Assembly: GCA_946811185.2 (NCBI GenBank) | Contig: OX328110.1 | Span: 13,434,516-13,498,515, forward strand | Length of the DNA stretch: 64,000 nucleotides | Reading direction: 5' to 3' | DNA from: Hippopus hippopus | Lineage: Eukaryota; Mollusca; Bivalvia; Cardiida; Cardiidae | Shown: piece by piece, positions 1 through 10,561 of the stretch | Layout of the letters: each line of letters starts with the position of its first letter | How positions within the stretch are numbered: position 1 is the stretch's first letter | Notes under the pieces: model-generated | Told to the model about the DNA's origin: nothing | Database searches by the model: none | Seen by the model: only the letters and a program-made list of their open reading frames with translations | Translations under genes and position numbers: made by a program

Positions 1-108
1 ATTTGGAATACATTGTCTTTGCATATAAAGATTACTTTGTCCATTTACCATTGTGTTTTATAGTCGCAGCACGCAGATTTCATTTTTTGCAATATTAGCT
101 AAAGGTGT

Positions 109-337
109 TTAACCCTTTACCAGATGACAAAATTTTAGCCTCGTCCGAATTGAGAGCACTTGCAGATGACAATTTCAGTGTGGCTCAAATGGTGTAATTT
201 TTCTTTGATAGGGTAGAAAACATTGTGGTGAAAGGAGAAAATGCTGGTTACCAGCATTTTCTCCTTTTGCCACGATGTTTTGAAAAGGCTTCTTTTCTAG
301 GGTTTTTAAAAGTCGGCATTGTGCAGTAAAGGGTTAA
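109..337 (+). mobile_element. Element A (TTAA-hairpin MITE), full length
   Basis: 229 bp bounded by TTAA. The left end is TTAACCCTTTACCAGA and the right end AGTAAAGGGTTAA. Between them are an asymmetric left arm (AATTTTAGCC..TCC, then GCACTTGCAGATGACAA) and a long palindrome centred on GGTTACC. In this family the centre base of the odd-length palindrome gives the orientation: GGTTACC marks plus, GGTAACC marks minus. TTAA target sites and CCC-starting termini suggest a piggyBac-type non-autonomous element (Kolobok also uses TTAA). There is no coding capacity. Confidence 0.9.
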
Positions 338-364
338 ATACATCTCTTTGATAAATTATACCAA

Positions 365-572
365 GTAAGTCATCACATAACTATGGATCCAAAAAATCCA
401 TTTTGATTAACAACCAACTGAATCATTAGGTACACTGGTCCGTTGACGAGCAGAAAATTGACCAAGAGCAAAGAGGTTTGACCCAGGTCAGCCTGAGTGG
501 ATTGTGCAAGCTGACATGGGTCAATACTTTTTGCAGATGCATTAAACCCCCTTTTTGCAAAGTATGACATAC
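365..572 (-). mobile_element. Element B copy, truncated
   Basis: Reverse copy of the family that runs from tgagccatgctctgtg through a ggtcagcctgcgcag/ctgcgcaggctgacc hairpin. The hairpin is visible here as CCCAGGTCAGCCTGAGTGG and AAGCTGACATGGGTCAA, followed by ttttgcagatgcattaaacc. Confidence 0.7.
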
Positions 573-770
573 TGTATACGTGGATATATACGCGTGTTGG
601 AAAATTTGCAAATTTTCCATTACATTTTGCGAACGGAATTGTTTGGGAATTCAAGACATCGCTATTTACTGGTATACTTGTGGTAAAATACAGAAACAGA
701 AATGTTTACAAATTTTTCAAATTCGCAAAAATTTCAACATCGCAAAAATTTCCACGTATATATATAGTAC
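570..770. repeat. Short repeat pair, possible MITE
   Basis: Two related segments, tatacgtggatatatacgcg and tatatatacgtgg (reverse strand of the right end), enclose AT-rich DNA with repeated gcaaaaatttc words. It looks like a small terminal-inverted-repeat element. Confidence 0.35.
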
Positions 771-771
771 A

Positions 772-1036
772 TGAGCGATGCTCTGTGAAAAAGAGCTTTA
801 ATGCATCTTCAAAAGGTAACGACCTAGGTTAGCCTGTGGGGTCCACACAGGCTGACCTGGATCAAAATTGTTTGATATTGTTCAATTTTTGTCATGTATA
901 AGGACTAGTTTACCTCATGATTCAGTCATTTGAAAGGCAAAATGGATTTTATTCATCCATGATTATGTGATGCCTTGCTTGATGTAATGGAGCACAGGGA
1001 TGCATTAAGCACCTTTTTTTCACAGAGCATGGCTCA
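772..1036 (+). mobile_element. Element B copy
   Basis: Begins tgagcgatgctctgtg and ends agagcatggctcatg, with inner hairpin AGCCTGTGG..CCACACAGGCTG and the family's caccTTTTTTTcaca end. Terminal sequences are imperfect inverted repeats. Confidence 0.75.
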
Positions 1037-1076
1037 TGTATTTTGTTTCTGATTTGGATTTGCTTATTGCTATAGG

Positions 1077-1335
1077 GCTTGCAATACGCGAAAAGGGGCA
1101 TTCGGACATTTGCGTAAAGTGTCTTCTAGGATCAGCCTGAGCAGTCTGGGCAGGCTAATCTGAGACGGCACTTTACGACTACATTAGATTTTGTGCTACA
1201 GTAGATGTGCGCAAAACAGAAAATTACATTAAATTGGAAAGTGTTGTCTCGGATTAGCCTGCGCAGAGTGCGCAGGCTGATCCGAGACGACACTTTACAC
1301 AAATGTCCGAATGCCCCTTTTCGCGTGTTGTAGGC
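1077..1335. mobile_element. Element D (double-hairpin MITE), full length
   Basis: Inverted ends ggcttgcaatacgcgaaaag and ttttcgcgtgttgtaggcc enclose two hairpins built from GATCAGCCTG..CAGGCTAATC and GATTAGCCTGCGCAG..CTGCGCAGGCTGATC type words. Outer parts also pair (gcattcggacatttg / caaatgtccgaatgc). Confidence 0.8.
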
Positions 1336-1339
1336 CATA

Positions 1340-2580
1340 TATGTACATCATGCATTAAGTCAAACAAGGGTTGCCCAATCATGGGATACAGTTTATAGAT
1401 CCATGTTTTAATTTTTTGTGTTTTAACATTTGAAAGGAGAGAAAATGAGAGGAATAGCTTATTTGGGTTAAAAGCATCTGTGTATAAAAATATCAAAATT
1501 TTGAAATAGATAAATGCTAAGAATGGATAAAATGTTGTGTACAGTAAATCAAGATGCATCATTTTGAATGAAATATGTTAAGTGGGAAAAGAATTTAATT
1601 TGCCCAAATGTAGGTTTGCCATGACTTGCAGAATAGCGCTTTCGAAAAACACACATAAAAAAAGTATATATCGTGGCATCTCATTATTTTCAGCATCTTA
1701 TCTCATTGGAGACAGGATCTCTTTAATGGGAGTATACTGATCCCATTGGAGGCTCCACACTTAACCAGTTTTAACACTCATTTCCAAGGAAAAGTAATAT
1801 TTACAGTATTACCTTTTTAATCTAAAACTTTTGAGTAGGCAGGGAATGCCCATCCACTCAATATCATATTTTATACACATTATAAATGACACATATTTCT
1901 TCTTCATTTAAAGACTTCTTACTATCAATCCAACATTTTGTTCAAACCTTTTTCTCACATTCTTAACTCTGTCATTTAAAACTTTTGAGTTGATAGGGAT
2001 TGCTCTGTCACTCAATAAAGTCCTTTATATATATTAAGATCACACATAATCCTTCTTAATTCAACTCTTTTACTATTATAAATGTATTCAAACCTTTTTC
2101 AGTTTAAAATCCCACTTTTACTATCTTTTAACACAGATATGCGTGCTAAATGACCAAAGCTGTCGATGCGCCATAAAACAACATTCATTTATTCATTCAT
2201 AATTTTCATTAACTCTTTCAGCGAAACTCGATCCTTTTCGATGCCTGAAAATACATGAAGAATCCATTTAAGACTCCGAAGGATTTTTGTCTCATAGGCT
2301 TGACTAAACAAGCAGACGGAATAGATCCAAGATCAGACTGCACGTTCTGTGCAGTCTGATCTTGATCAATGCCATCCGCAAAAGTCCCTGTTTTTCACCT
2401 ATGGCACATAAAGGGTTAATTCTTTTAATCCTGAAACTGCTATGTTAATTTTGATGCACTTTTATAGGCAGTGTCGATCAGTACAGACTGCACATAAGTT
2501 TCTGATCTTGCATCTACACTGTATGATACCGTGAGTTTTTTCATGCAAAAAGAACTTTGAAAACATATTTGTAAAAGCAG
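1340..2580. other. Non-coding stretch with a diverged tandem pair and element F
   Basis: No exon was seen. Two diverged units of about 160 bp start at ttttgagtaggcagggaatg (about 1828) and ttttgagttgatagggattg (about 1983). Around 2157-2210 is a SINE-like tail (gatgcgccataaaacaacattc). At 2280-2420 is an element F copy with palindrome AGATCAGACTGCACGTTC / GTGCAGTCTGATCTTG. Confidence 0.5.
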
Positions 2581-2581
2581 T

Positions 2582-3716
2582 TTAACCCTTTACTGCACAA
2601 TCCCACATTTAAGGGACCTTGAGAAAGATGGCTATTAAAAACATTTTAGGAACAGGAGTAAAAATGCTGGTAACCAGTACTTTTAGCTCACCTGAGCACA
2701 AAGTGCTCAAGATGAGCTTTTGTGATAGTGCTGTGTCTGTTGTGCATCGTCTGTCATGCATCATCCAGGTGTCAACAATTACCTTAAGTGTACTCTTGAG
2801 GCCACAAGTACTCATGAAACTTCGTCAGAATGTTTGTCTTGATAATATCTGGGACAAGTGTGAAATTGAGTAGTATGGGGTCAAAAAGTAGGTCACCAGG
2901 TCATATCTTAAAAAAACCTTTTGTGCACTCTGGAGGCCACATTTTCAGGTTAAACTAATGAAACTTGGTCAGAATGTTTGTCTTGATGATATCTTGAATA
3001 TGTTTGAAATTGGGTCACTCCCATTCAAAAAGTGGGTCACTGGGCTAGATGGTAGATAAATCTTGTGTGCACTCTAAAAGCTACATTTTGAGCCCTAAAC
3101 TCATGAAACTTGGTCACAATGGGTCAAAAAGTAGATCAGTCGACCGAATCATAGAAAAACTTCGTGTGCACTCTAAAAGCCAAATTATCAGTCCTAGCTT
3201 CATGAAACTTGGTCAGAGTGTTTGTCTTGATAGAATCTAGTACATGGCCAAAATTGGGTCATGTCGGGTCAAAAGTAGGTCATCTAGACTAGTCTTTGAA
3301 AAACTTCGCCTTCCATTTAGCCTGATACTCGTGAAACTTGGACAAATCTTTGAAAAACCTTGTGTGCAGTTTGGAGGCCACATTTTCAGTCTGATAGTCA
3401 TGAAACCTTGTCAGAATGTTTGTCTTGTTGATATCTCTGAAAAGTTAAAAAATAGGTCAAATCAGTTAAAAGTTGGTCACTAACACTCATGTATTTTACA
3501 TCATTACAACAAAGATTTCTTTATCTTTGATATCAATCCTAGATGACTTTACTCATGTGAGCGCTTTGGGCCTATGGCCCTCTTGTTTCCTTTGCCCATA
3601 ATGTTTTCTACCCTTACAAAGACAAATATCATCATTTGAGTCACATCTGCCTTGTGTCTGCTAATGCTGTCAACACGGTCATGTTGAAAATTTTTTCATT
3701 CTTTGAGATGAGTTAA
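2582..3716 (-). mobile_element. Element A copy split by element C
   Basis: The left half (2582-2684) ends at ccagtactttt and the right half (3587-3716) resumes tcctttgcccataatgttttctaccc and ends gagttaa. Rejoined, the halves follow the element A consensus across the loop, so the 0.9-kb element C inside arrived later. Confidence 0.8.
2685..3586 (+). mobile_element. Element C, Helentron/HINE-like
   Basis: Starts AGCTCACCTGAGCACAAAGT with a hairpin (GAGCACAAAGTGCTC) and ends with GTGAGCGCTTTGGGCCTATG then gccctcttgtt. The start and the subterminal gtgagc near the end are inverted, the 3' end has a GGGCC..GGCCC stem, and the element sits between T residues without a target duplication. These are hallmarks of Helentron-type non-autonomous elements (inference). 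The body is a degenerate tandem array of gaaacttggtcagaatgttt units. Confidence 0.65.
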
Positions 3717-4036
3717 CTCTCCTTATGCAAAAACACCTTTTGTGGCTATCTGCATGGTTAAGAGTTAATTGTGTCTGAAACTGATTGTGTTGTGTCCCTT
3801 GTTGCATGGAGTTGAATATCATATGTAACATGTACTAATTTTAGATGAGGTGTAATAACTTTTCTTTTTAGCTCACCTGAGCACAGAGTGCTCAAGGTGA
3901 GCTTTTGTGATCGCCCAATGTCCATCGTCCACAATTTCTTTAAACATCTTCTCCTCCTAAACCACAGGGCCAATCTTGATGAAACTTGGCAAGGATGTTC
4001 CTTGGATGAAGCTCTACCAAAGTTGTTCAAGAGATT

Positions 4037-4138
4037 GAATTCCACCCATAACTCTGGTTGCTCTGGCAATGAATTCCACCCATAACTCTGGTTGCTCTGG
4101 CAACGAATTCCACCCATAACTCTGGTTGCTCTGGCAAC
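4037..4138. repeat. 34-bp unit repeated three times
   Basis: The unit begins gaattccacccataactctg and ends ggttgctctggcaac. The three copies differ by one base (caaT in the first). Confidence 0.9.
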
Positions 4139-4179
4139 GAAAAGGAAAAAAATAACAAAATCTTTGAAAATCCTCTTCT

Positions 4180-5530
4180 CTGAAACTAGAAGGCATAGAG
4201 TATGTAGCATCTCTAAGTGGACCTCTACCAACTTTGTTCATTTGATGCCCCTGGGGACAAAACTGGCCCCGCCCTGGGGGTCACAAGTTCAAACATAGGA
4301 ACAAAGAAGGAAAACTTTAAAATTCTTCTCCTCTGAAACTAGAAGGCGTAGAGCTTTGATATTTGGTATGTAGCATCTCCTAGTGGACCTCTACCAGGTT
4401 TGATCATATGATACCCCTGGGGTCAAAACTGGCCCCGTCCCGGGGGTCACAAGTTCGAACATAAGAACAAAGAGGGGAAACTTTAAAATTCTTCTCCTCT
4501 GAAACTAGAAAGGGTAGAGCTTTGATATTTGGTATGTAGCATCTAGTGGACCTCTTCCAAGTTTGTTCATACGATGCCCCTGGGGTCAAAACTGGCCCCG
4601 CCCTGGGGGTCACAAGTTCAAACATAGGAACAAAGAAGGAAACTTTAAAATTCTTCTCTAAAACTGGAAGGCGTAGAGCTTTGCTTTTCGGCCTCTATCA
4701 TCTACTAGTGGACCTCTACCAAGTTTGTTCATATGATGCCCCTGGGGTCAAAACTGGCCCCGCCCCTAGGGTCACAAGTTCAAACATAGGAACAAAAAAG
4801 GAAACTTTAAAATTCTTCTTTTCTGAAACTGGAAGGCGTAGAGCTTTGATATTCGGTATCTAGCATCTCCTAGTGGACCTCTACCAAGTTTGTTCATATG
4901 ATGCCCCTGGGGTCAAAACTTGCCCTGCCCCAGGGGTCACAAGTTAAAACATAGGAACAAAGAAGGAAAACTTTAAAGTTCTTTTCTGAAACTGGAAGGC
5001 ATAGAGCTTTGATATAAGGTATGTAGCATCCACTAATGGCCCTCTACCAAGTTTGATCATATGATTCCCCTGGGGTCAAAACTGGCCCTGCCCCGGGGGT
5101 CACAAGTTTGAACATAGGAACAACGCAGGAAAACTTTAAAATTCTTCTTTCCTGAAACTGGAAGGCGTAGAGCTTTGATATAAGGTATGTAGCATCCACT
5201 AATGGACCTCTACCAAGTTTGTTCATATGATGCCCCTGGGGTCAAAACTGGCCCCGCCTTGGGGGTCACAAGTTCTAACATAGGAACAAAGAAGGAAAAC
5301 TTTAAAATTCTTCTTCCCTAAAACTGGAAGATGTAGAGCTTTGATATTTGGTATGTAGCATCTCCTAGTGGACCTCTACCAAGTTCGTTCAAATGATGCC
5401 GCTTAGGTCAAAACTGGCCCAGCCCTGGGGGTCACAAGTTCCAACATAGGAACAAAGAAGGAAAACTTTAAAATTATTCTTTTCTGAAACTGGAAGTCGT
5501 AGAGCTTTAATATTTGGTATGTAGTGAACC
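4180..5530. repeat. Tandem minisatellite, about 8 units of 160-167 bp
   Basis: The landmark cctggggtcaaaactggccc recurs near 4251, 4411, 4577, 4739, 4907, 5069, 5235 and 5398. Each unit also has gtagagctttgata and gtggacctctaccaag words. Confidence 0.85.
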
Positions 5531-6298
5531 TATTCTAAGTTTGTTAGCATAAGATCTCACATGAGTCTGAATTTGGGTCAACTGGGGTCATAAACCAGGT
5601 CACTAGGTCAAATTAAAGAAATACCTTGGGGGCACTGTAGAAGCCACATTTATTGTTCTATTGATTTGAAAATTGGTTAAAATGTTTCTCTTGATGAAAT
5701 CTAAGATGAGTTCAAAATTGGGTCACCTGGGGGTCATAATCTAGGTCACTAGGTCAAATTAAAGAAATACCTTTAGGGCACTCCAGAGGCCACATTTCGT
5801 ACTCAATTGACTTGAAAATTGGTCAGAATGTTTGTCTTGATGAAATGTTGGATGAGTTGAAAATTGGGTCACCTGGGGTCATAAACTAGGTCACTTTGTC
5901 AAATTAAAGAAATACTTTGTGGACACTCTAGAGGCCACATTTATTGCTCAATTAACTTGAAAACTGTTCAGAATGTTTGTCTTGAATTTTTTGATGAGTT
6001 CTAAATTGGGTCACGTGGGGTGATAAACTAGGTGACTAGGTCAACTTACAGAAATTCCTTGTGGACGCTCTAGAGGCCACATTTTAAGCTCAATTGACCT
6101 GACAATTGGTCAGAAATTGAATTATGCATGTGGAGTGAAATTTCGCCTATTGACTCAGGTGAGCGATCCAGGGCCATCATGGCCCTCTTGTTAAAGTTTT
6201 TCGGTGGGATATTTTGTCAAGCATTTGTTATTCAATGTCTTGTAATCAAACACCCACCACCCCAACAGATTGAATATTAGAAGTTAAATACATGTAAC

Positions 6299-6700
6299 CT
6301 TAACTCTGAAGCACACAATCCAGTGTTTTAAGGACTCTGAGGAAGGGGGCTTTTGAAACTACAATGTTGGAAAAGGAGAAAATGCTGGTGACCGTCATGT
6401 TGTCCGTTTCAGACAAAGTTTTCCAACCTTCCAAAGATAAATCCTACTTGTTCAAATTTGTATAGTTATCATTACAATCCCTACTTTAATGACCTTGAAG
6501 AAGAAGCCTTTTGAAAATGTTTTGGGAAATGGAGAAAATGCCGTTGACCAGCATTTTCCCCATTTCCCAAAATGTTTTTACCCTTCAAAAGATAAATTTT
6601 ATGTTATGAGTTTCATTTTTGTCATCTGCAAATGCTCTGAATTTGGACTAGATCTGGTCTAAAATTTTGCTGTTTGATAAAGACTTTACCTGCTAAATAA
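6299..6700 (-). repeat. Two degenerate element A copies
   Basis: The hairpins gttggaaaaggagaaaatgc..gtgacc (about 6364) and gggaaatggagaaaatgccg (about 6521) are imperfect. Both retain the minus-orientation tail (catttttgtcatctgcaaat for the second). Confidence 0.6.
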
Positions 6701-6758
6701 TTCATATACATATAACTCATAACTTCAAGCCCACAGTGATTGTCAAAATTTTGGGATT

Positions 6759-6987
6759 TTAACCTTTTGCCACAGAACAAAACTTTGAGTTGTAAAAACC
6801 CAGGGCATTGCAGATGACAAAATACATGTATATGTGTCTCAGTGTGTGGAAGTTGTCTTCAGTGGGGTAGAAACATGGGAAAAGGAGATAATACCTGTTA
6901 CTAGCATTTCTTCTTTTCCAACAAAGTTTTCAATAGGCTCCTTTCTTAAGGTTGTTCAAGGTCAGTATTGTTGGCTAAAAGGGTTAA
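6759..6987 (+). mobile_element. Element A, full length, diverged
   Basis: 229 bp between TTAA sites. The left end is TTAACCTTTTGCCACA and the loop is GTTACTAGC. The palindrome arms have several unpaired changes (ggagataatac / atttcttcttttcc). Confidence 0.7.
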
Positions 6988-7440
6988 TGTTCTTTTTTGA
7001 CAGGAAAAAGTCTCATTGTATCAGACAGTGTAGATCAAAAGTCTGTGCCATATGAAATTGATCTACATTGTCTGCAAAAGTGCAGTAAGTTGGGCATATC
7101 AGTTAGAGGCTTGATGCGTTCACAAATTCTATCAAAGAATGGAAAGTTTACAGGAATTTTAAGAAAGTCTTGTTGCTGGGATTTCAATGTAAACTTTGCC
7201 AGAATGTCAAGGATCTTTTTGACAGTGAAGATTCAAGATCAGTCTGCATTGTTTTTTCAGTTTTAACCTTAGTCTATACTTTATGTAAAAAGACTCTTAA
7301 GATGAGCCTAGCCTTCCTGGTGTTAAATATTTTCAGAGCTGTTGGCAAAATGGGAAGTTTTTTCCAGACAGTATATGGCAAGATCTGACTTCACAGAATC
7401 TACAGTCTGATCTTTGATATGCGTTATCTACTACTTCATT
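6988..7440. repeat. Element F fragments
   Basis: The words cagacagtgtagatcaaaag, aagatcagtctgcattg and atctacagtctgatctttga are the family's GATCAGACTGCAC arms, separated and rearranged. Confidence 0.45.
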
Positions 7441-7620
7441 CAACCCATGACAAAAATGTGTCTTTATTTGCTGTGTAATTCTATTCTTTATCATAGAAAA
7501 TAGACAGATTTGTAAACATGGACCTGAAAGGGTTTAGTTGTCAGATTTTTTCCCTTTGGACAAGAAAAACTTTCCACAGATTTTCCTTAGGCAAGGCTAA
7601 TTTTCCTAGCCTCTTTCTTG

Positions 7621-7806
7621 TTCAACCCTTTACCAAATGATAAAATTTTTGACTGAACCAAATTGAAAGCATTTACAGGATAGAAAACACTGTAGGAAAA
7701 GCAGAAAAATGCTGGTTACCAGCATTTTCTCCTTTTCCTACAATGTTTTCAAAAGTTTTCAATCATAGGGTCATTAAAAATCAGGATTATGTGGAAAGGG
7801 GTTAAG
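7621..7806 (+). mobile_element. Element A with internal deletion
   Basis: Starts caaccctttaccaaatgata and ends ggaaaggggttaag. The segment between gcattt-acagga and the hairpin is shortened. Both arms carry a matching change (TGTAGGAAAAG / CTTTTCCTACA). Confidence 0.75.
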
Positions 7807-7939
7807 AACCGGGAGCTATTAATACAGTGAACACATTTATTTTATGAAAATATCAATAAATTCAAAGTGAAAGCTAATTAAATTTTAGACATTATATTTC
7901 ACCAAATTTCCATCTCAATCTGACCTTATTTACACTGTT

Positions 7940-8051
7940 TGCAAATTGACTTTTATGTCCAAAACATTGTTGCAAAAGGAGAAATTGCTGTATACAAACA
8001 TCTTCTTTTGTCACAATATTTTCAAATGTATTCTTCTGTAGTACATTAAAT
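7940..8051 (+). repeat. Degenerate element A remnant next to the first SH3 exon
   Basis: Shows aaaacattgttgcaaaagga, a gutted loop and tcttttgtcacaatattttc. It ends about 40 bp before the exon at 8093. Confidence 0.5.
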
Positions 8052-8092
8052 TTTCATAGAAATGTTACAGTGTTACTCTATTTCCCATACAG

Positions 8093-8191
8093 ATCTATGT
8101 TCGAGCACTGTTTGATTATTTTCCCCTGGAGGATGAATTAATTCCCTGCACGCAAGCAGGTATACAGTTTAAAGTCGGCGATATTCTCAGG
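8093..8191 (+). CDS. CASK: CASK-type MAGUK, SH3 exon 1 (internal exon)
   Basis: The exon is 33 codons, phase 0 at both ends, with acceptor tttcccatacag and donor G|gtaagt. It encodes [19 protein letters not shown] followed by [14 protein letters not shown], the first half of a MAGUK SH3 domain (ALFDY motif, then the acidic RT-loop and the 'DLIPC..AG..F..GDIL' block typical of CASK/MPP proteins). CASK is a membrane-associated scaffold that links adhesion molecules, Mint/Veli and channels; its SH3 domain packs against the GK domain. The preceding exons (CaMK-like, L27, PDZ) were not found in bases 1-8092 and should lie upstream. Assignment to CASK rather than MPP rests on the whole chain of exons through VPVSWVY. 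Confidence 0.93.
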
Positions 8192-8309
8192 GTAAGTTAA
8201 TGTATTAGAGTTTGTATGAAAAACCAATTCTTTCATGAATAAAAGAAGAAACACCATGTTAATAAAAATTCTCCACCAGTCTTGTTAAAAGTGAATGGTT
8301 TTCGTTTGC

Positions 8310-8400
8310 TTGACTGATGGATTGATTGAATGATGTTTTACGCGGCCTTCATCATCATTTCAGTCGTATCATGGCAGCAGCTCACATATTCATGTATGTG
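8310..8400 (-). repeat. SINE tail fragment
   Basis: tgatgttttacgcggccttc followed by tttcagtcgtatcatggcag is the reverse of the tail found in the tRNA-type SINEs at 33030 and 37690. Confidence 0.5.
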
Positions 8401-8521
8401 CTTGGTGTCACCAATTCTAAGCTGGGGCTTTGAAGTATCTTACTGAAGCTACTAAATAAAGATGAAAAGATGAATTCTGTTTCAGGAGAGTATGAGGAAA
8501 AATGCCGAAGTATATTATCGT

Positions 8522-8748
8522 AACTCTGTACCAAACAACAAAATTCAAACTGGTCTAAAGTGTAAAGATTTGCAGACAGCATATTAGATATAGCTGAAAT
8601 GATGCTGATTGTCTGTGAAAGTGTAGGAAATCTTGTTGGAAAAGAAGAAAATGCTGGTTACCAGCATTTTCATCTTTTCCCACATGGTTTGTCATATGGC
8701 TATTTCCTCAGGGTGGTTAAAACTTGAGAGTGTGTTGTAAAGAGTTAA
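8522..8748 (+). mobile_element. Element A, diverged, chained to the next copy
   Basis: Right end ttgtaaagagTTAA; this TTAA (8745-8748) is also the left boundary of the following copy. The loop is GGTTACC and the right arm has a cat-c-ttttccc change. Confidence 0.7.
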
Positions 8749-9242
8749 CTCATTACCAAACGACAAAATTTTAGACTGGTCCAAATTGAAGCCAGGCCAG
8801 GTAGCTCAGTGGTTAGCGTATCTGACTCATGACCTGAAGGTTGCGGGTTCAATACCCAGTTGTGGCAAACTTTCTTTCCAACGATTTTTTGCCTCTCACC
8901 TCTGATGCATGTGAGAAAAGTAGTCTGTGGCTTTGGAAAGAAAGTTGTGTCAGTACTGGTGAGAGAAATCCAGGAAACACATGGGTGCGTCACTGACCGC
9001 CATGGTATGACCTAAGCTGTTAAAATGGCGTAAAACTCCAATACAAACAAACCTAATTGAAACATTTGCAGACGACAAATTAAAAGAGGCCAAAATGACG
9101 AAATCTGTACTTGATAGGGTAGAAAACATTGTTGGAAAAGGAGAAAATGCTGGTAACCAGCATTTTCTCCTTTTCCCACAATGTTTTCAAAAGCCTTTTC
9201 AAAAGGGTCATTAAAACTCGGAATTGTGCTGTAAAGAGTTAA
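8745..9242 (+). mobile_element. Element A split by a SINE
   Basis: Left part TTAACTCATTACCAAACGAC to ccAAATTGAA at 8790. The right part resumes at 9055 with aattgaaacatttgcag and continues through a perfect GGTAACC-centred hairpin to agagTTAA. The centre base is A although the copy is in plus orientation. Confidence 0.85.
8791..9054 (+). mobile_element. tRNA-derived SINE inserted in element A
   Basis: The head reads gccaggtagctcagtggtta (box A-like) and ggttgcgggttcaatacccag (box B-like), typical of a tRNA-derived promoter. The body runs to gtaaaactccaatacaaaca. The 7-bp sequence AATTGAA is present at both sides (8784-8790 and 9055-9061), a target-site duplication that matches the element A consensus when collapsed. 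Confidence 0.85.
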
Positions 9243-9253
9243 AAAGATGTCCT

Positions 9254-9483
9254 TTAACTCTTTACCAAACAACACAATTTTAGACTTGTCCAAATTGAAA
9301 ACATTTGCCGATGATAAAATAAATATGACTCATGAGTAGGTATTTGTTTTTGAGAAGGGTAGAAAACATTGTGGGGAAAGGAGAAAATGCTAGTTTCCAG
9401 CATTTCCTCCTTTTCCCACAAACTTTTCTAAAGATGTCTTCCGCAGAGTTGTTTAAACTCGGGATTACGTTGTAAAGGGTTAA
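9254..9483 (+). mobile_element. Element A, full length
   Basis: 230 bp, TTAACTCTTTACCAAACAAC to GTTGTAAAGGGTTAA. Its loop gctagtttccagc has decayed from GGTTACC. Lies 42 bp before the second SH3 exon. Confidence 0.85.
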
Positions 9484-9525
9484 AAAGTGGCCAGTTGTCA
9501 AATTTAGATTGTGCTTATATTTTAG

Positions 9526-9673
9526 GTTATTAGTAAGGAAGATTCGAGCTGGTGGCAAGCCAGAAAATTTGATGCATTACCTAATGAGCCTGCTGGCCTA
9601 ATTCCCTCTCCAGAACTGCAAGAATGGAGAACAACAACGAGTGCCCAAGATAGAGCCAAACAAGAACATGCTG
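9526..9673 (+). CDS. CASK: CASK-type MAGUK, SH3 exon 2
   Basis: 148 nt, starting in phase 0 and ending after one base of a codon. The acceptor is atattttag and the donor G|gtgagt. It encodes VISKEDSSWWQARKFDALP, then NEPAGLIPSPELQEWR and a polar tail ending KQEHAG. The WW pair, the AGLIPSPELQEWR block and its position directly after the first SH3 exon are diagnostic of the second half of a CASK SH3 domain and the start of the HOOK linker. A full-length element A copy ends 42 bp upstream of the exon, so the acceptor region has tolerated insertion very close by. Confidence 0.94.
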
Positions 9674-9697
9674 GTGAGTCTATTTACCGGGGATCTG

Positions 9698-9962
9698 AAT
9701 TCACCAATTGTTCTTAGGAATGTTGTCAATCTTATTCTAAATTAAGCAACACTACTTTTGATTGGCTAAACCAAATGGTTTAGCCAGTCAGAAGTTCTCA
9801 AGAATGTTGTTAGTCTTATTCTAGATTTGGAAAGTAACACAACTTCAGATTGGCTAAACCAAATGGTTTAGCCAATCAGAAGTTGTGTTACTTTCAAATT
9901 TAGAAAATTCCTGAGAATAAGGGTAAGAATGTTTTTAAGAATGGTTGGTGAATACAAATTCT
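9698..9962. mobile_element. Element E (palindromic MITE), double copy
   Basis: Starts gaattcaccaattgttctta and ends gaatggttggtgaatacaaa. Two cores with attggctaaaccaaatggtt / agccaatcagaagttgtg occur in succession, suggesting one copy inserted into or recombined with another. Confidence 0.75.
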
Positions 9963-9999
9963 GGTCACGATACTACCTGTAGGCAATGTTTTTCATCTT

Positions 10000-10142
10000 G
10001 TTATCCCCAGCCAAAGGCGGAGGGATGTAGTTTTAGCGTTGTCCATCTGTCTCTGTGACCGTCCGGGACAATATCTGCAATACCATTGGACGGAATTTCG
10101 CGAAACTTTATAGATGTGTACAATAACCTATTCCACCAATAC

Positions 10143-10176
<34 letters not shown>

Positions 10177-10300
10177 ATTCGATGCAAAATGGCCAACTGG
10201 GAGCAATTTTGACTAACGCGGTCACGCATATTTTTGAAAAGGTCTTTTTCGGCGGGGAATATCATTTCAACGAAATTGCTTGTTGAAATCATTTTGACAA
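10000..10300 (+). repeat. Helentron-like fragment with a 30-T tract
   Basis: ccccagccaaaggcggaggg, then gtagttttagcgttgtccat and a gtccgggacaatatctgcaa block, matches the fragment at 44348. A run of about 30 Ts (10145-10175) interrupts the shared text cacc-aata-c...gattcgatgcaaaatgg. Confidence 0.55.
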
Positions 10301-10561
10301 ATGTTAAAATTGTCACAAAGTTTTCCTTTATTCATTTTATATTTTATATTTTTCTGAGCATGCTGTGTACAAATACAGAAGTTTGAAGGTGATTACCATG
10401 ATGTAATTCTCTCGATGATCTTGGCTGTTGATGTGCCATAAAACAACATTCATCCATTGACTGTTGTAAAGTCCAATTTCGGACTTCAACTCTTTTCCAC
10501 ACAACAAAATTGTAGTCTAGTCCCATTTGAAAGCATTTGCAGATGAATGGTTAAACATGGC

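Larger units (their letters stand above)
3869..6192 (+). mobile_element. Element C, long copy with minisatellite body
   Basis: Begins tttagctcacctgagcacag and ends caggtgagcgatccagggcc, then atcatggccctcttgtt. Inside are a 34-bp triplication (4037-4138), about eight tandem units of 160-167 bp (about 4180-5530) and about five 110-140-bp units (5560-6130). Frames across these units are shadows of the repeat and carry no recognisable protein. Confidence 0.65.

Noticed and set aside
3758..4863. Long ORFs in both strands near 4 kb
   Set aside because: They follow the 34-bp and 160-bp tandem units and have repeated peptide blocks without family resemblance.
1..8092. CASK PDZ or linker exon upstream of the SH3 exon
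   Set aside because: I looked for the conserved PDZ end and linker words and found none. The region is repeats and spacer.
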